Positions 1 through 11,426 are shown, counted from the first letter of the stretch. The stretch: DNA of 64,000 bases from Epiperipatus broadwayi (GCA_028023455.1 JAQFVV010012395.1:1736001-1800000), one strand, 5' to 3'. The notes: generated from the letters alone by a model not told the origin. Numbers and translations: made by a program.

Positions 1-1185
1 TATGGATGTCTTAAGCCTTGACAGTTAAATTGATTTCCCTCATTCAATTTCTTCAATAATATTAAAATAATCTTTTAATAGCATTTTTTATAAAATAACA
101 GATAAGTTCTATGTGTGAGTCACTTTTAATAAGAAAAAAATTATTCAATTTATGTCGTAGGATGCTTCTGCATATATGCACTGACAATAAATGGGTGTGT
201 GACAATATCTAAACCACCTAATAATTATAGGTAAATAATAAGGGCTATTTAATGTAATAGAGGCATGATAAGCTCTTTCTAAGCTTACCATGCAAAATCA
301 AGCAAGTCATCAATTCAATGACTGGTAGGCCTGTTTTAAAATAATATGAGCTGGACCAAAACATTGTGATCAGAGGCTTCGAAGAATTTGCCAATATATA
401 GTGACAATATCAAACGAAGTAGGCATGCTGGCTATACTAAAACCAGGTCATGCCAGAGTAAGTAGATTGTGATGAAGGCAGTAGATGATTTGGTCAACCA
501 AAGGAAATATAATAATATCGACCAGGTAGATATTTAGCTACACCAGTGAAGTATAAAAAGCCCTGTAAAATAATAGTGATTTATGTATGGATTTGTTTTA
601 GGTACACACACAAATAGATGAATATTTTTATATAATGCATGTTATATACAAGTATAAAATGTTTTAGCAAATCTAAATTCAAATCACACATACATAAAAT
701 AAATTGATTAATGCCAATTAAAAGAAAAAATTAATTTTAAACATTATTACAGTCTTCTTTAAAAGATTTTATGGACTGATTAAACTTTATCCTTATTTTC
801 TTAAAAGCAAAAAACACTTAGGTTTTAAATATTCTAAGAGAAGAGGGAGAGAAATCAAACCATTCTACAATAATAATTAAATTTCATTAAGAACTGTCAA
901 AACTCTCAATGCAAGAAAGGATAATTTCTTTCAGAATTATATATATATTTACATAATGAATTTTAAATTAAAGCATACTCTAAAAGAATAGTAAAACATT
1001 CTTACATGATTTACATATATAATATCAATTAATAGATGCATAAAATAAATAAAAAAACATTTAATTATGGTTAACAAAACGTAATATGCATATATGTATG
1101 GAAAACACTTGGACTAACACCTGGCTTATTTAAGGTATACCAAAATTTTAGTAAAAAATTTTCTTATGAGTAAAAGATTGATAAA
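1..1185. other. AT-rich stretch, no gene seen
   Basis: I see only short A/T runs and no reading frame, TIR or tRNA-like box worth calling. The 3' part of the Penelope-like RT next door would be expected here on the minus strand, but I could not follow it below about 1190. Confidence 0.6.
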
Positions 1186-1189
1186 AGTC

Positions 1190-2045
1190 TAGCCTTATAT
1201 CTCTTAAAATTTTTTTGATTTAATAAAAGAACTACAAAATGAAACATAATCAATTTTATCAATGCTTAAATCTAAAAATTTTAACTTATCAAATTCCAAT
1301 GTACTCCCTTGAATAGTAAATTTAATATTAGAATCAAAAGCATTCAGTCTTTCAAGAAATCCTTCAATTTATCTTCCTGTTTAACAAACAAACAATCATC
1401 AACATACCTAACAAATTATTTTAAAGAACCAGAAAAATGATTAATAACACTATTCTCTAAAAAATTAATATAGACAGAGCACATTAAAGGAGAAATAACA
1501 TAACCAATAACTCATCCTTCTTTAATTTTCTAAAACACATCATTACACATAAAACACACAGAATCCTCTAATAACAATAGCAAATCATGAATAACCTTAA
1601 ACTTATCTGCAGAAAAATATTCAAATTTTTTTAAAACAGCAAGAAATACATTAATGCTTTTTTCCCTATTAACTTATGGTTACATGTTTTCAATATCTAA
1701 ACTACCAATAACACATTTCTTTTCTAAAATAAATCCATTATTTTTTTCATATGCCTCAAATAAAGAAAATACACAAAACTGACCTAAATCTATATAATTC
1801 CTAAAAAAAACATTAATAGAAATTTTGAAATTTTATCAACAATCACCCCTGTAATCAAAAATATATCTTAACGGAAAATTATCTTTATGAGGTTTCAAAT
1901 TGAAGAAAACGTTGGATGCAAAAAAATCACCAGGATAACAATTTAAATAAATAGCCCTATCTAAAAAAAAAAAATATTTACTATAATTTTCATAATTTCA
2001 ATTAACTTAGATTTTATTTTCTTAAACAGGATCAAAATTTAAAAT
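1190..2045 (-). pseudogene. Penelope-like element A: decayed reverse transcriptase core
   Basis: Penelope-like elements encode an RT related to telomerase, usually joined to a GIY-YIG endonuclease. Read on the minus strand, this stretch gives RT motifs in order: NLKPHKDNFPLRYIFDYRG near 1860-1915 (the 'PKxHK...PLRPI' region), GSLDIENM near 1685-1705 (motif A region), VISPLMCSVYINFLE near 1460-1505 (the 'GSPISP' region), and RYVDDCLFV with the catalytic YVDD at 1395-1406. Several in-frame stops and at least one frame change make it a pseudogene. The frame fades below about 1190, before any endonuclease. The endonuclease of an evidently related copy lies next door on the opposite strand, which is the inverted arrangement often seen in Penelope-like elements. 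The motif order makes the class fairly certain; the exact ends are not. Confidence 0.82.
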
Positions 2046-2049
2046 AACA

Positions 2050-2570
2050 TTCTTCCCATTATTTACTTTTTAAGGTTAAAGTTAATAATAAAGATTTAAT
2101 TGATAATGTGAATAAAGAGCATATTTCTTTGCCCTATAAGGTATCAATTTGTAAATTGATTTATAAGAATGGTTTTTATTGGGTGACACAAAAGTGGTCT
2201 GAAAGAAAGGCTTGAATTTAAATTCATTACTAAATAGTTCAAAGCAGTCAATTGATTACAAATCTATTCTTGGGGTAGTTTATAAGATACCTTGCATTTG
2301 TCACAAAATTTATATAGGTCAGAATAAATTAAGTTTTAATGAAAGAGTTAAAATTCATAAGAATAAAGTTTAAAATATATATCAAAACTCAGCTTTGTAT
2401 ATTCGTGAACTGAATACATGTCATAAAATATCATTTGATAATGCAGAGGTCTTTTATGAAAAAAAATGAATTTAAAAGAAGAATAAAAGAAACTTTGATG
2501 ATAAATTTTTTTTGAATCTGAGGCCATCAATCTCATGAAGATATCTTTTGATGTGAACAGGAGCTGGTTG
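2050..2570 (+). pseudogene. Penelope-like element A: GIY-YIG endonuclease domain
   Basis: The plus strand encodes GVVYKIPCICHKIYIGQ at 2272-2322, a clear GIY-YIG nuclease start ('GVYKIPC.CGK.YIGQT'), with YIG at 2311-2319. It continues with NERVKIHKNKV and, after a stop, ALYIRELNTCHKISFDNAEV. That last block is the conserved 'HVLETGHKIxFDNAEVL' region of Penelope-like endonucleases. Stops near 2370 and 2467 break the frame. The linker before it (about 2090-2260) keeps short readable pieces. The domain lies directly beside the RT at 1190-2045 but points the other way, so the two cannot come from one collinear ORF. Either two partial copies are joined head to head, or the insertion carried an inversion. 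Confidence 0.8.
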
Positions 2571-3265
2571 TTGAAGTAAATTATGGAAAGACTTATTAGT
2601 TGAATTATACTTGAGATGATCTATTTGTTAATAGATGAAACCATAGTTACATAAGAATTTTAGAAAATTTTTGTTGTTTTGGCTAGTTATTATGATGTTA
2701 TATGAATTTCTATACTATTTTTAATTGCTAATATAGCATTAGGCAATATTTAATTTTTATATATTAAATTTATGTACCTTTAAAAAAATGATAAAAATTC
2801 AATTTTTTAAAAAAATATGCTGGAACTACTTTCAGTTATATATTTTTTTGTTTCTATTTAAATATTGAAGCCAATTATATTTTATTTAATAAACTTATGT
2901 ATTAGGCAATAGAAGTTGAACTGTTAAATTAAATTGAGTATATCTAAAATTTTAAAAACATTCAATATCTTAAACAACAAAAATAAGGAATATATCATTC
3001 TATACACTTTAAAGAATTAAAAAGGTGGAAGAAGAAAGAAAATGATTGATGGTCTTAATGAGAAAAATAGCTATGCATATTTAAGGAATGGAAAAAAAGT
3101 TAGAAAGGTTCAGAAAAGATGTTCTAGTTTAGTGGCGACACCGCTCTTTGTGCTGATAACTAATAGTGATACAATTCTCAAAAAAAAAAAAGGTTTCATA
3201 TATTTCTCTATATAGGTTTATAAATATTATGCATACTCAAAAAGAAGTTAAAAAATAAAAATAAA
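2571..3265. other. AT-rich stretch, no gene seen
   Basis: This may include the 3' untranslated tail of Penelope-like element A, but I find no defined end or TSD. Confidence 0.5.
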
Positions 3266-3269
3266 TTCA

Positions 3270-4770
3270 ATAAATCTATAATATTAGTGGATGATTTGTA
3301 TGCACAGTGTGCTGTTATCAATCTTGTTCAGACTGTTAATGCCTAAGATTTTTTCTGTATTTGAACAACATTGAACAATGTATAATATAAGGTTTCTTTG
3401 TTCACAAGACATCTAATCTGCTAAAATTAATGGAAAATTGTAACAATTTGATATTTATAGAGTAATGATGTTTTAAATCTGGCTTCAAACTAGCCAAAAG
3501 AACATTTCTTTGATCAAATCAAGATGCTTTTGGAGCAATACATAAAATGATTTTAACATGATTAAGGCTGCATGTAATATGTTAGATGGTCTTTCCATAT
3601 ATAAATGAATATAGTAGAGAAAATACTTGGATATAGTGAAAATATGATAATATATCATTCTATATATAAAAAATAAAGAAGATAGAGAAGATTAGTAATT
3701 TACAAGAGTGTGGACAAAAGTGGAATTTATATAATGCTTTTATTGATTTGATCAAGGTATTGACTTAATTGAAAAGATCTATTACAGTATTTGAAAATAA
3801 TTGATTGTCCACTATACTTTATTCCACATATGATGTGAGAATAAGTATTAATTAATGATTGTAGAATAACAAGCATGCACAAAACAAATTGATGTTCAAC
3901 AAAGCATGTAAACAATTCTTGTATTGATTTTATCGATGCATTTGCCTCAGATGTAAGGATCTTTGTTAGTTTTTGGAATTAGCTGATTACTCATTATAGT
4001 TTATTTTACAGATGACATGAAAGGAAGCATTATTACTGATTGTGGAATATCTGAAGCATGTTCAATATACATTGATATTCCACAAGTTAGTTTACTAACT
4101 GCTATTTTGGTTTTTCAATTTTATGACAATGGTCTTTGGAATATTTTGTAAGCAGTTTCACAATACACATAACAAAATAGAAGTTTGTTATTGCATTTTT
4201 TTACTTCTAAATGATGATAAGCAAAAAGAATTTCAACTTCATGGCTTCTAAGTTTATTGTATGGTCATAATCATATTTTTTTTTTTTTTAGCTCAAAAGA
4301 TGATCTGTAGAAGGTTCTTATTATTTTGAAGATAATTATAGTTTTTGGATTAATTATTAATATTAAAAAAATCTCAAATTCTTTCTTAGCTAACAATGTA
4401 AAAAAATCTTCAACAACTTTTTGCAGGGGTGCTTATCAACTTGAGAATTTGAATCAATTTAAATATCTTGATAGCTTTTTTTTAATAGAAAGTTGAACTT
4501 GGGGATTGAGTATGTTTCTGCTGTAAATTAATTGTACACAGGATTGTTACAAAAATATTGCAATAATTTTCTTTAAAAAATGCCATATTGTTACTTTTAT
4601 TGGAAAGATATGGCTGAGGATTGAATATAATAGAGAAATGCAATTAGGAAAGGCCTTGAAGTCTTTCAAAAATTTACACTCACTGCAGAAGTTAAAAAGT
4701 TTTCTAAGATATCAGGTAAATAATTTAAAGATCCAACATGTGTGGTATGTGGACAAATTTATGTTTCATG
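3270..4770 (+). pseudogene. Very old non-LTR reverse transcriptase remnant
   Basis: Scattered plus-strand pieces resemble a LINE RT. A 'FID...KAFD'-like block occurs twice (near 3740 and 3925). ILVDDLYAQCAVINLVQTVN occurs near 3280-3345. INIKKISNSFL near 4355-4390 is followed by YQLENLNQFKYLDSFF near 4430-4485, which matches the 'INIKKTEV...LKVVDKFTYLGS' region after the YADD box in many LINEs. Frameshifts and stops occur every 20-40 codons, and the order is disturbed by an internal tandem duplication. The fragment at 62330-62690 looks like the same lineage. I infer a non-LTR retrotransposon; the clade is unresolved, and this is one of the weaker calls. Confidence 0.42.
3737..4098. repeat. 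Diverged tandem duplication, two units of about 181 bp
   Basis: A unit starting 'cttttattgattt' at 3737 recurs as 'cttgtattgatttt' at 3918. The two stay alignable for about 170 bp with many substitutions. Both units fall inside the RT remnant and duplicate its motif A region. Confidence 0.55.
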
Positions 4771-6435
4771 ATTGTTTGTAATCATTATAAAACCAATCTT
4801 TAATGCTTTATTTTTTTTCTCTTTTTTTGTTTATTTTTTTTTTTGTCTGGGTATAGAGCGACTGCACACATTTATGGGCAGTGCTAATAATTATCATTAT
4901 ATTGCAGAAAACAAAAAAGCACTTCCTTTTTTTAAAATATATATATAAAGTGCATATAATACAGTATTTCTGTACAATATATAATAAAATCTAATTCAGA
5001 GATATTGCACATTTCCATGCATTCACACACACACCCACACATACAAATATTGATATTTATATTCAGCACATACATTTTAAAATACATTCTTTTGTTTTTT
5101 TACATGATTCGGAATTTATCTAATTGATGTTTCACACAAATTTAATGCTAATTCCAGCTAGCAGTATTAAAAATCTTCAACCCCTATTAAGTACAAACTA
5201 ATGAACTTTTTTCTTTATTAAATTATGTTCTAACATTTATTTTTAAATCTCAGTCATTTATATTAATACAAATGTATAATTCTAGTTTATTTTGTAAGAA
5301 TAGTATATTTTTAATATATCATAATTATATTATTTCTTTTTTACTTGGAATGTTTTGTGTTTTTTTTTTTTTAAAAAAGAAATGTAATAAAATATATGTA
5401 TTTTTTTTATATAAATGAATTCTTTATTTTTTTCAACTATATATAGAATTAATTTATTTTTGTATTTCATAACAGAAGTATTTATAATCTAATTAGTTAA
5501 AAAAATTACAGTAAGGAAACATTTTTCATATATATATGGTTGGGTGTGCAAATGTATGTTATATGTTAATTCATTACATAACAAAATTGTGAAAACTCAT
5601 TGTGCCGGATAAAACAAAAATAAATTTAATACAAGGTCAGCTGGCATGTTACTTTCTAGGCAAAGATTGTATTTGTTTTGCTCCAGGTCTGTCTTTATTG
5701 GAAGCTTGAGTAATCAATAGATGTTAGATGATAGTATTTATTAAATCCCTTTTCAATGGTATCCTATTTAGATCCTGAAATTAATTTTTGACTTATAACC
5801 TTTGTCAATGAGAAATTTTGGATGAAGAACTAGAGTCCTAGGTTTTTGTGGATTTTATCTATTTTTTCTCTTACTATTTCTTTATACTAAGAATTTCCCA
5901 GCCTGAAATTCAAAAACATCTTAATGTCTTGAAATCAACCCAGTGTTCTTGTGTTTTTGTATCCTCAGTTTTTAATAATTGTAGGCACCTCTATCTTTTG
6001 ATAAAAATTGATATAGAACAAAAAAAAATCACATGATCTCAGCTTTTATTTGCAATTAAGATTCTTTACTCAAGTCAAATGTAATTTAACTTCTTGATAT
6101 ATATTTGGATTTATTTATAAGTAAATAAACAAAATGCACAAGTTTGAAATAGTTACAAAACTTAAGTAAATTGAGTGATGTAATATAAGAATATTTCAGA
6201 AGAAATTATTTATAAATGAGAAAATAAATGATTAAATAAATAAGTAATATAATTTGATCCATTTAAATAGATGAATTTTGATATAGTCAATACTTGGTTT
6301 GTTAGTAAAATGTTTGAACTATTTGTTGGTTTTTTAAATCTGAAATAAACAGTTATTAAATGCTTTTATTTAAATTACAATATCTCTTTGCTGGTTTGTA
6401 TGTTTGTTTGTAAACTCTTGTAATTACTTTTATTA
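4771..6435. other. AT-rich stretch with microsatellite, no gene seen
   Basis: Contains long T runs, a short CA-rich microsatellite at about 5025-5045, and poly-A/T tracts. At about 5704-5735 the sequence 'agcttgagtaatcaatag' resembles the end of the foldback family described at 47102-47738. An open frame at 5848-6036 has no recognisable content. Confidence 0.5.
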
Positions 6436-6439
6436 TTTA

Positions 6440-6960
6440 AAATAAAATTTTGAAATCAAGGTTTGGTAAATTTGACATATAAGAAAGAAACACCTAGCAA
6501 AACAATATGCAACTATTATATTAAGTAGGTGATCTAGTTTCTTAGATTTGGATCAGTTGGCAGGGAAATATGAATAATTTGATATCAAACTTGCAATTCA
6601 TTTTTAGAACTTCGATATGTTTTAAGTGAGGCCTGCAAAAAAGCAGCATAGAGATTTTGTGGTTTTAATTTAAAGTTATAATAACATTTTAAAATTGAGA
6701 TTTAATAGATTTAAATTCAATGTAATTTGTTGAAATTTGATACATTTTTTTAAAACATCACTACCAAAATGATAATAATATTTTAGGTAGCTGATCTGGT
6801 ATTTTAGATATGAAATGGTAGATAGAAAAATTTTGAATATTTTTATATTATATTTTAAAATTGTTCTTAGAACTTCAATGTATTTTAAGTAATGTATGCG
6901 ATTTTCTTGGTTTCAGTTATATGTTTCATTTAAATTAGAATAAAATAGTTTACAATATAG
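6440..6960. repeat. Diverged tandem duplication, about 255 bp per unit
   Basis: Blocks around 6535-6640 ('taggtgatctag' ... 'agaacttcgatatgttttaag') recur at about 6785-6895 ('taggtagctgatctgg' ... 'agaacttcaatgtattttaag'). The flanks also align loosely. No coding content was recognised. Confidence 0.6.
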
Positions 6961-6964
6961 TTTT

Positions 6965-7480
6965 GTTAAACATTTATTTTTAAAAAAATTTTTTTTTTCA
7001 AATAAAAACAAAAATGTCAAACACTTTTCAATAAAAGAATGACTTTATATTTGAAGTTAATTAATGCTTTATTATATACATATATAATTATGCATACATA
7101 CTAAATATTATGTATACATAAGGAGTATCCATATTAACTTAATGCAGAAATATTTAGTGATATATAAAAACTATATCAAATTGTTTTAAAGTAAAATCAT
7201 AACTATTAAATGAAGTTCATTTACAATATACTTTTGGCAAAAAATAAAAAATTTCTATCAAAAACAAAAATGTCAAAAACGTTTATTTCACTTAAAAATG
7301 ATCTTGTTATATTTTTAGTTATTTAATGATTTATTATACACATATATTAGTATGTGTACATTCTTAATACAATATATACATAAGGGTATATATATATATT
7401 AACTTATGGCAGAAATATCTAGTTATATCAACTACTAGTGTCGAGTCAGTTTAAAATATAATATAGTTGTTTTACATTTT
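6965..7480. repeat. Diverged tandem duplication, about 257 bp per unit
   Basis: The segment with 'aaaacaaaaatgtcaaa' near 7005 and 'tatacataaggagtat ... atgcagaaatatttag' near 7115-7160 recurs near 7261-7420 ('aaaacaaaaatgtcaaa', 'tatacataagggtata ... ggcagaaatatctag'). It abuts the preceding duplication, so 6.4-7.5 kb is built almost wholly of duplicated units. Confidence 0.65.
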
Positions 7481-7520
7481 TATTTACTGAGCCAATACTA
7501 AAAAGTTAAAAAATAGAGAT

Positions 7521-7830
7521 AAATATTTTTTTTTGTTATTAAACATTTTTTTCCCATGCACTAAAAAGCAAAAAAAAAAAAAAAACAATTGTTTTTTCAA
7601 ACACAAATGGGATTTAAATTTGAAATAAAAGCTTAGGGGGTTGGTTCAGAAATAAATTAAAATAATTCCTATTTTTCATAACAAGGGATTGATTTAATTT
7701 CTGAACCCCCCCCCTCCCATGCTTTTATTTCAAATTAAATCTTAAAACCCCAATTTTTGTTAAAGAAACAATTATTTTTTGCTTTTAAATGCATGGCAAA
7801 TAAAAGCATTTATTGTATAAAAAAATTTAA
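7521..7830. mobile_element. Palindromic MITE, family M (copy 1)
   Basis: A long imperfect palindrome of about 310 bp. The left arm holds 'cccatgcactaaaaagcaaa', then an 'acaattgtttt' block, then 'tttgaaataaaagctt' and 'ggttcagaaat'. The right arm holds their reverse complements in mirrored order ('atttctgaacc', 'gcttttatttcaaatt', 'caattattttttgctttt', 'gcatggcaaataaaagc'). Arms are about 130 bp with a short centre near 7655-7695. There is no coding capacity. The element at 56580-56880 has the same order of blocks, so this is a family and not a chance fold. A Tc1/mariner-type TA duplication is possible but unproven. Confidence 0.75.
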
Positions 7831-8015
7831 TATCTACGCTTTGAAAACAATTGAGAATTAAGCATAACCAATCATGACATAACTTGTCATAAATATTTTT
7901 TTATTTAAGCTTGCAATACATTTTGTATAAATTATTTTAAAATAATAAATTTGAATTTTTAATATCAAACATCCACTTTTCTTTTATAACAAAATCTTTT
8001 AAGTGTTTATTCTTT

Positions 8016-8118
8016 TTTTTAAGGGTCATAGCATCGGCTGGGAAGCGAACCCGCAACCCGGGCAACTGCCTGCAAGTGCAAGGCAGTCGCTCTGACCTCT
8101 CGACCACCAATGCAAGAC
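8016..8118 (-). mobile_element. Short tRNA-derived SINE, family S1 (copy 1), with TSD
   Basis: On the minus strand the sequence is tRNA-like: an A-box-like 'tggtcgagaggtcagag', a central hairpin region 'gccttgcacttgcaggc', and a B box 'gcgggttcgcttccc'. It then ends quickly in 'gatgctatgaccctt' plus a short A run. It is flanked by the direct repeat 'aagtgtttattcttt' at 8001-8015 and 8119-8133, a convincing 15-bp TSD. The element is only about 100 bp, essentially a tRNA head with an A tail. Copies at 42022-42106 and 50836-50926 share the 'gatgctatgac' end. It does not keep the pairing of a working tRNA. Confidence 0.85.
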
Positions 8119-8133
8119 AAGTGTTTATTCTTT

Positions 8134-8749
8134 ATTGTAAAATTGTCCAATTCTTCAAACTTTTTTTTTAATGAAATGTGATGGTGATTATGAAAAAAAA
8201 ATTATTGCATTTTTAAAATAATAATCTGTTAGTTAATGAAGTTTTAGTATTTTAATGGCTAAGAGATCTAGCAGTGATTTTTTTTTTTTAAAAAAAATCA
8301 TCTTTATTATTATTGCCTTTTTAGGAGAAGAGTTGATAAAATGGGAAACCAACAAAGTAGTTTTAATTTTATTTTGAATAAGTATTATACATTTCATTTT
8401 TATATATTTGAATTTATTTTGTAGTAATTTTAATATGTAACAACACTGATTTAAGTTTATTCTCATTTTAATGCATTCAAGAATAATTGTTTTTAATGAT
8501 AATGCATTTAATGTAAATAAACTTTTTTGCTTGTGTTATAAATTTACTTGTTTTTCCCTATACTATCTTGGATGTATAAATATATTTCATCATTGTAGCT
8601 TGTATTACTTTTTTTATATTATCTTTCTTGTGTTATATCTTTTTTTTAAAAGTTTTTAAAAATATCTTATTACTAATTTATATCATAAACAAGTCTTGCA
8701 TATTATGCCAAAAAATTTATGAATAAGCAGATTTTATTTTATTAAGAAT
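8134..8749. other. AT-rich stretch, no gene seen
   Basis: Two short open frames on opposite strands lie here (8233-8466 minus, 8471-8659 plus). Their translations are low-complexity and hydrophobic, as expected of AT-rich random sequence. Confidence 0.5.
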
Positions 8750-9134
8750 GTTATAATTATAAATTTATTAAACGCACATTGATTATGTAAGTAATATTTA
8801 CTGAGGTTGTAACCTCGAGCATATGCATGTAAAATGCAATAGTAGGGATCTCTACAGGTGTTTAACCACAAGCTTATGCTATCGAAGAAAAGAGGGGAAC
8901 CTTCTTTACTTCAACCTACTTTCTATTTAAATAGGTGAAGCTGAAGCGGTTAGATCTGCGAGCGTGAAGCTATTCAATACTTCACAGATAAAGTCCACAT
9001 TTCTTATTACACATTAATACTCGCGAAATCTTTCAATTTACAATGAGTCAATGGAAAGATTTTATAGTTAGAAATCTATTACAGTAATTTAAAGTTGTAA
9101 TTATAAATTTATTAAACGCACATTGATTATGTAA
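8750..9134. repeat. 303-bp segment between 41-bp direct repeats
   Basis: 'gttataattataaattt...gattatgtaa' at 8750-8790 recurs at 9094-9134 with one difference in 41 bp. The enclosed 303 bp are less AT-rich than the surroundings. They contain 'gaggttgtaacctc' near 8802-8815 and a possible hairpin around 8898-8960 ('aacctacttt' / 'aaataggtgaag'). No RT, tRNA box or TIR is visible. It could be a local 344-bp duplication that lost part of one unit, a small LTR-like or retrozyme-like element, or an insertion with an unusually long TSD. Confidence 0.6.
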
Positions 9135-9840
9135 TTATTTGTAAATAAAATGTGATCATTAGACTAAAATATGATTACCAAGAATAACTATTTACAATTT
9201 GACAGGATTCAAATTGCTCTTCTAGAGTATGAAATGTAATGAAGCTAAAATTGTTTAATTCTATGATTACATGATAATAAGATGGATCTCTTCCACCAAT
9301 ATGTCTCTCTCTTAGTTACCCAATGTATTGAATAACTTTGCAGTCAATCACTTATTAATTAAAATATTCATTAGCAAATACATGTCACAGATTTCTGATT
9401 TAATCACAATATGATTTTTACATGTATATGCCCTATGGTATCAAAATCTCAATGTGTATTAATTAAGATAAATTATATACATATGTAAATAATAATTGTA
9501 AAACATTGTGCATGTAATCAGTAACTAATTGTATTAATTATTGGCATTAGTCTCAAAAAACTACGTACTGTAACCCAAATTATATTCTCGACTGTTTTAT
9601 ATTGTAAATATTTTTTTTTCAAGTTGCTGTAGATTATTTATTAGATTTATAAAATTGATTTAAATATTCCAGGGTTAAGCTGAATTTGTTAGTGTAGTTA
9701 TTGTTTATATATGATATCATCAATAAGGATGTAATTTGCATATAACATAGCAATGGTAAAGTCTGATGATCAATGATCGCAACTTAATTCCATCACTTCT
9801 GGTGTTCAAACTTCAGCAATAAATCATTCAGAGGTTGTTT
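9135..9840. other. AT-rich stretch, no gene seen
   Basis: No frame, TIR or tRNA-like box was recognised. Confidence 0.5.
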
Positions 9841-9849
9841 TTTTTTAAA

Positions 9850-10930
9850 ATAAGCTCGTGCATTTATAAATTCTATGGGTTTGTTGAATGGTACTTTGTC
9901 AGACTTTAATGAATTGAGATAAAATTTATCTTACAAATTCTGGTATTGTGGGCCTTATCATTATTTTTTAATTCAATGGCTAACAATTTATGTTCGTTAA
10001 TAATGTTAGTTTTAAAGAATTAAGCACTATATTACAATGTCTTCTTACACTATTTTACTTTATATATACTGTAATGGTCTGCTTGATATAGTTTAATTGA
10101 TTCTGGTGCTATAATGACAATACTTTCAGGAAATATGCAGTCACAAATACTTTATATATTTTAATAGAATGCTGAGATACTTTCTTCAAAATATGGTGAT
10201 GATGATGATCACTACATAACATACTATTAAAAGTATCTGGTCAAATTATATAGAACATGAGCTACTCCAGATGAAATGAACATGGAAATAATATGTGGAC
10301 CAGACAATTTATATATAAAGATTTCAAACACTATATTTAAATAAATAACAAAACAATAATTTATTAACAAAGTATCATAATTGTTTAAAATATATAATTT
10401 TATTTACCATTAATATATTTCCATTATTGTATAATAAAAGAATTTATTAAGAACCATTACCCCCTGAAATTTTTTTTTCGTAATTCAATTGCCTTTATGG
10501 TTATAATTTAGTCTAACAAATTTAATTGAATGATATTGATTTATTTAATAGTCATATCTCAACTATCTTTTAATGTATAATTCACCCCCATACACAGGAA
10601 AACAAATTATATTAATGATCATATTTTCTGTAAAATATCCAATATTTAACTTGATTAATTTTAAAACATTAATCTTTTCACCACCTATTATAATATCAAT
10701 ATTATTGTACTCTCGAATACACTTGCCATTGAGTAAATCCCAGGCCTTTAATAATCCTATGGATGGCCGATCCTCACAAATATGCTTATTCGTATCTTTA
10801 GTTTTATAACTAAATCATGCACACATCTAGTATGATTTTGAATTCCAAATTCCCTTCAATATAAATCTTGGTATCTCTGTATACCTCTTAGCAATAATTC
10901 CGTTGAATGGTCACTTTGAATTTTTTTTTA
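9850..10930 (-). pseudogene. Possible WD40-repeat gene remnant
   Basis: Minus-strand translation across shifted frames gives pieces that fit the WD40 pattern (GH ... WD, about 30 residues per unit). REFGIQNHTRCVHDLVI lies at about 10808-10860. After a frame change comes KHICEDRPSI and then KAWDLLNGKCIREYNN at about 10705-10760. The gap from the NHT (GH position) to the WD is about 32 residues, as in a real repeat, and each unit ends in RE(F/Y). A following piece, FTENMINNLFSCV (near 10590-10630), would be the next repeat. A weaker segment with LKNNDKAHNTRICKINF lies near 9930-9985. Stops and frameshifts rule out function as it stands. It may be an old host-gene exon set, a retrocopy, or coincidence; the call is inference from motif spacing only. 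Confidence 0.35.
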
Positions 10931-11344
10931 TTATAATAGCTCAAACTTAATTAATTAGGTGGTCCTTTTGAATTTGATCTCGAATTTAAAAAAAGCAAAA
11001 CCATGAATAAATCTTATCATATAGATATAGTGTATATTTAACTATTCAAACTAGGCATCTAAACAACTACATTTCATGTACAAATGGAATTAATTGATCA
11101 AGTTTAATCTTTAGTTTATTTTAAAACTCCAGTGATTATACTGCTGATTTCTTTTCTTTTGATCTAACATTCTTTATTTCTAATACTTGGATATTTCACA
11201 TTAAATATTTCTGCATGCATGCACATTTCATGTATTTAAATGACTATTGCTTACTAATGGTTCTTTTTCCTTGTTTTACATATTCATTGATGATTTCAAC
11301 ATGAAAAAAAAAAAACATTTTTTTTTTTTAAAAAAGAAGATAAA
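10931..11344. other. AT-rich stretch, no gene seen
   Basis: Contains a long A/T inverted run near 11304-11335 and nothing else recognisable. Confidence 0.5.
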
Positions 11345-11414
11345 ATTTTAACTAATCATCTATATGTAAATATTGTGTAATTTTAACTAATTATCTAGAT
11401 GTAAATATTGTGTA
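11345..11414. repeat. 35-bp tandem duplication
   Basis: Two head-to-tail units, 11345-11379 and 11380-11414, each starting 'attttaactaat' and ending 'tattgtgta', with two differences. The pair abuts the foldback element that follows. Confidence 0.85.
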
Positions 11415-11426
11415 ATTTTTTTTTAA

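Noticed and set aside
8016-8118. Functional tRNA gene on the minus strand
   Set aside because: The A and B boxes are present, but the ends run into an A-rich tail with TSDs, a family-specific end recurs at two other sites, and acceptor-stem pairing is not evident. It is a SINE.
10573-10809. 78-codon plus-strand ORF
   Set aside because: Its opposite strand reads better, as WD40-like pieces; the plus-strand translation is I/S-rich without a motif.
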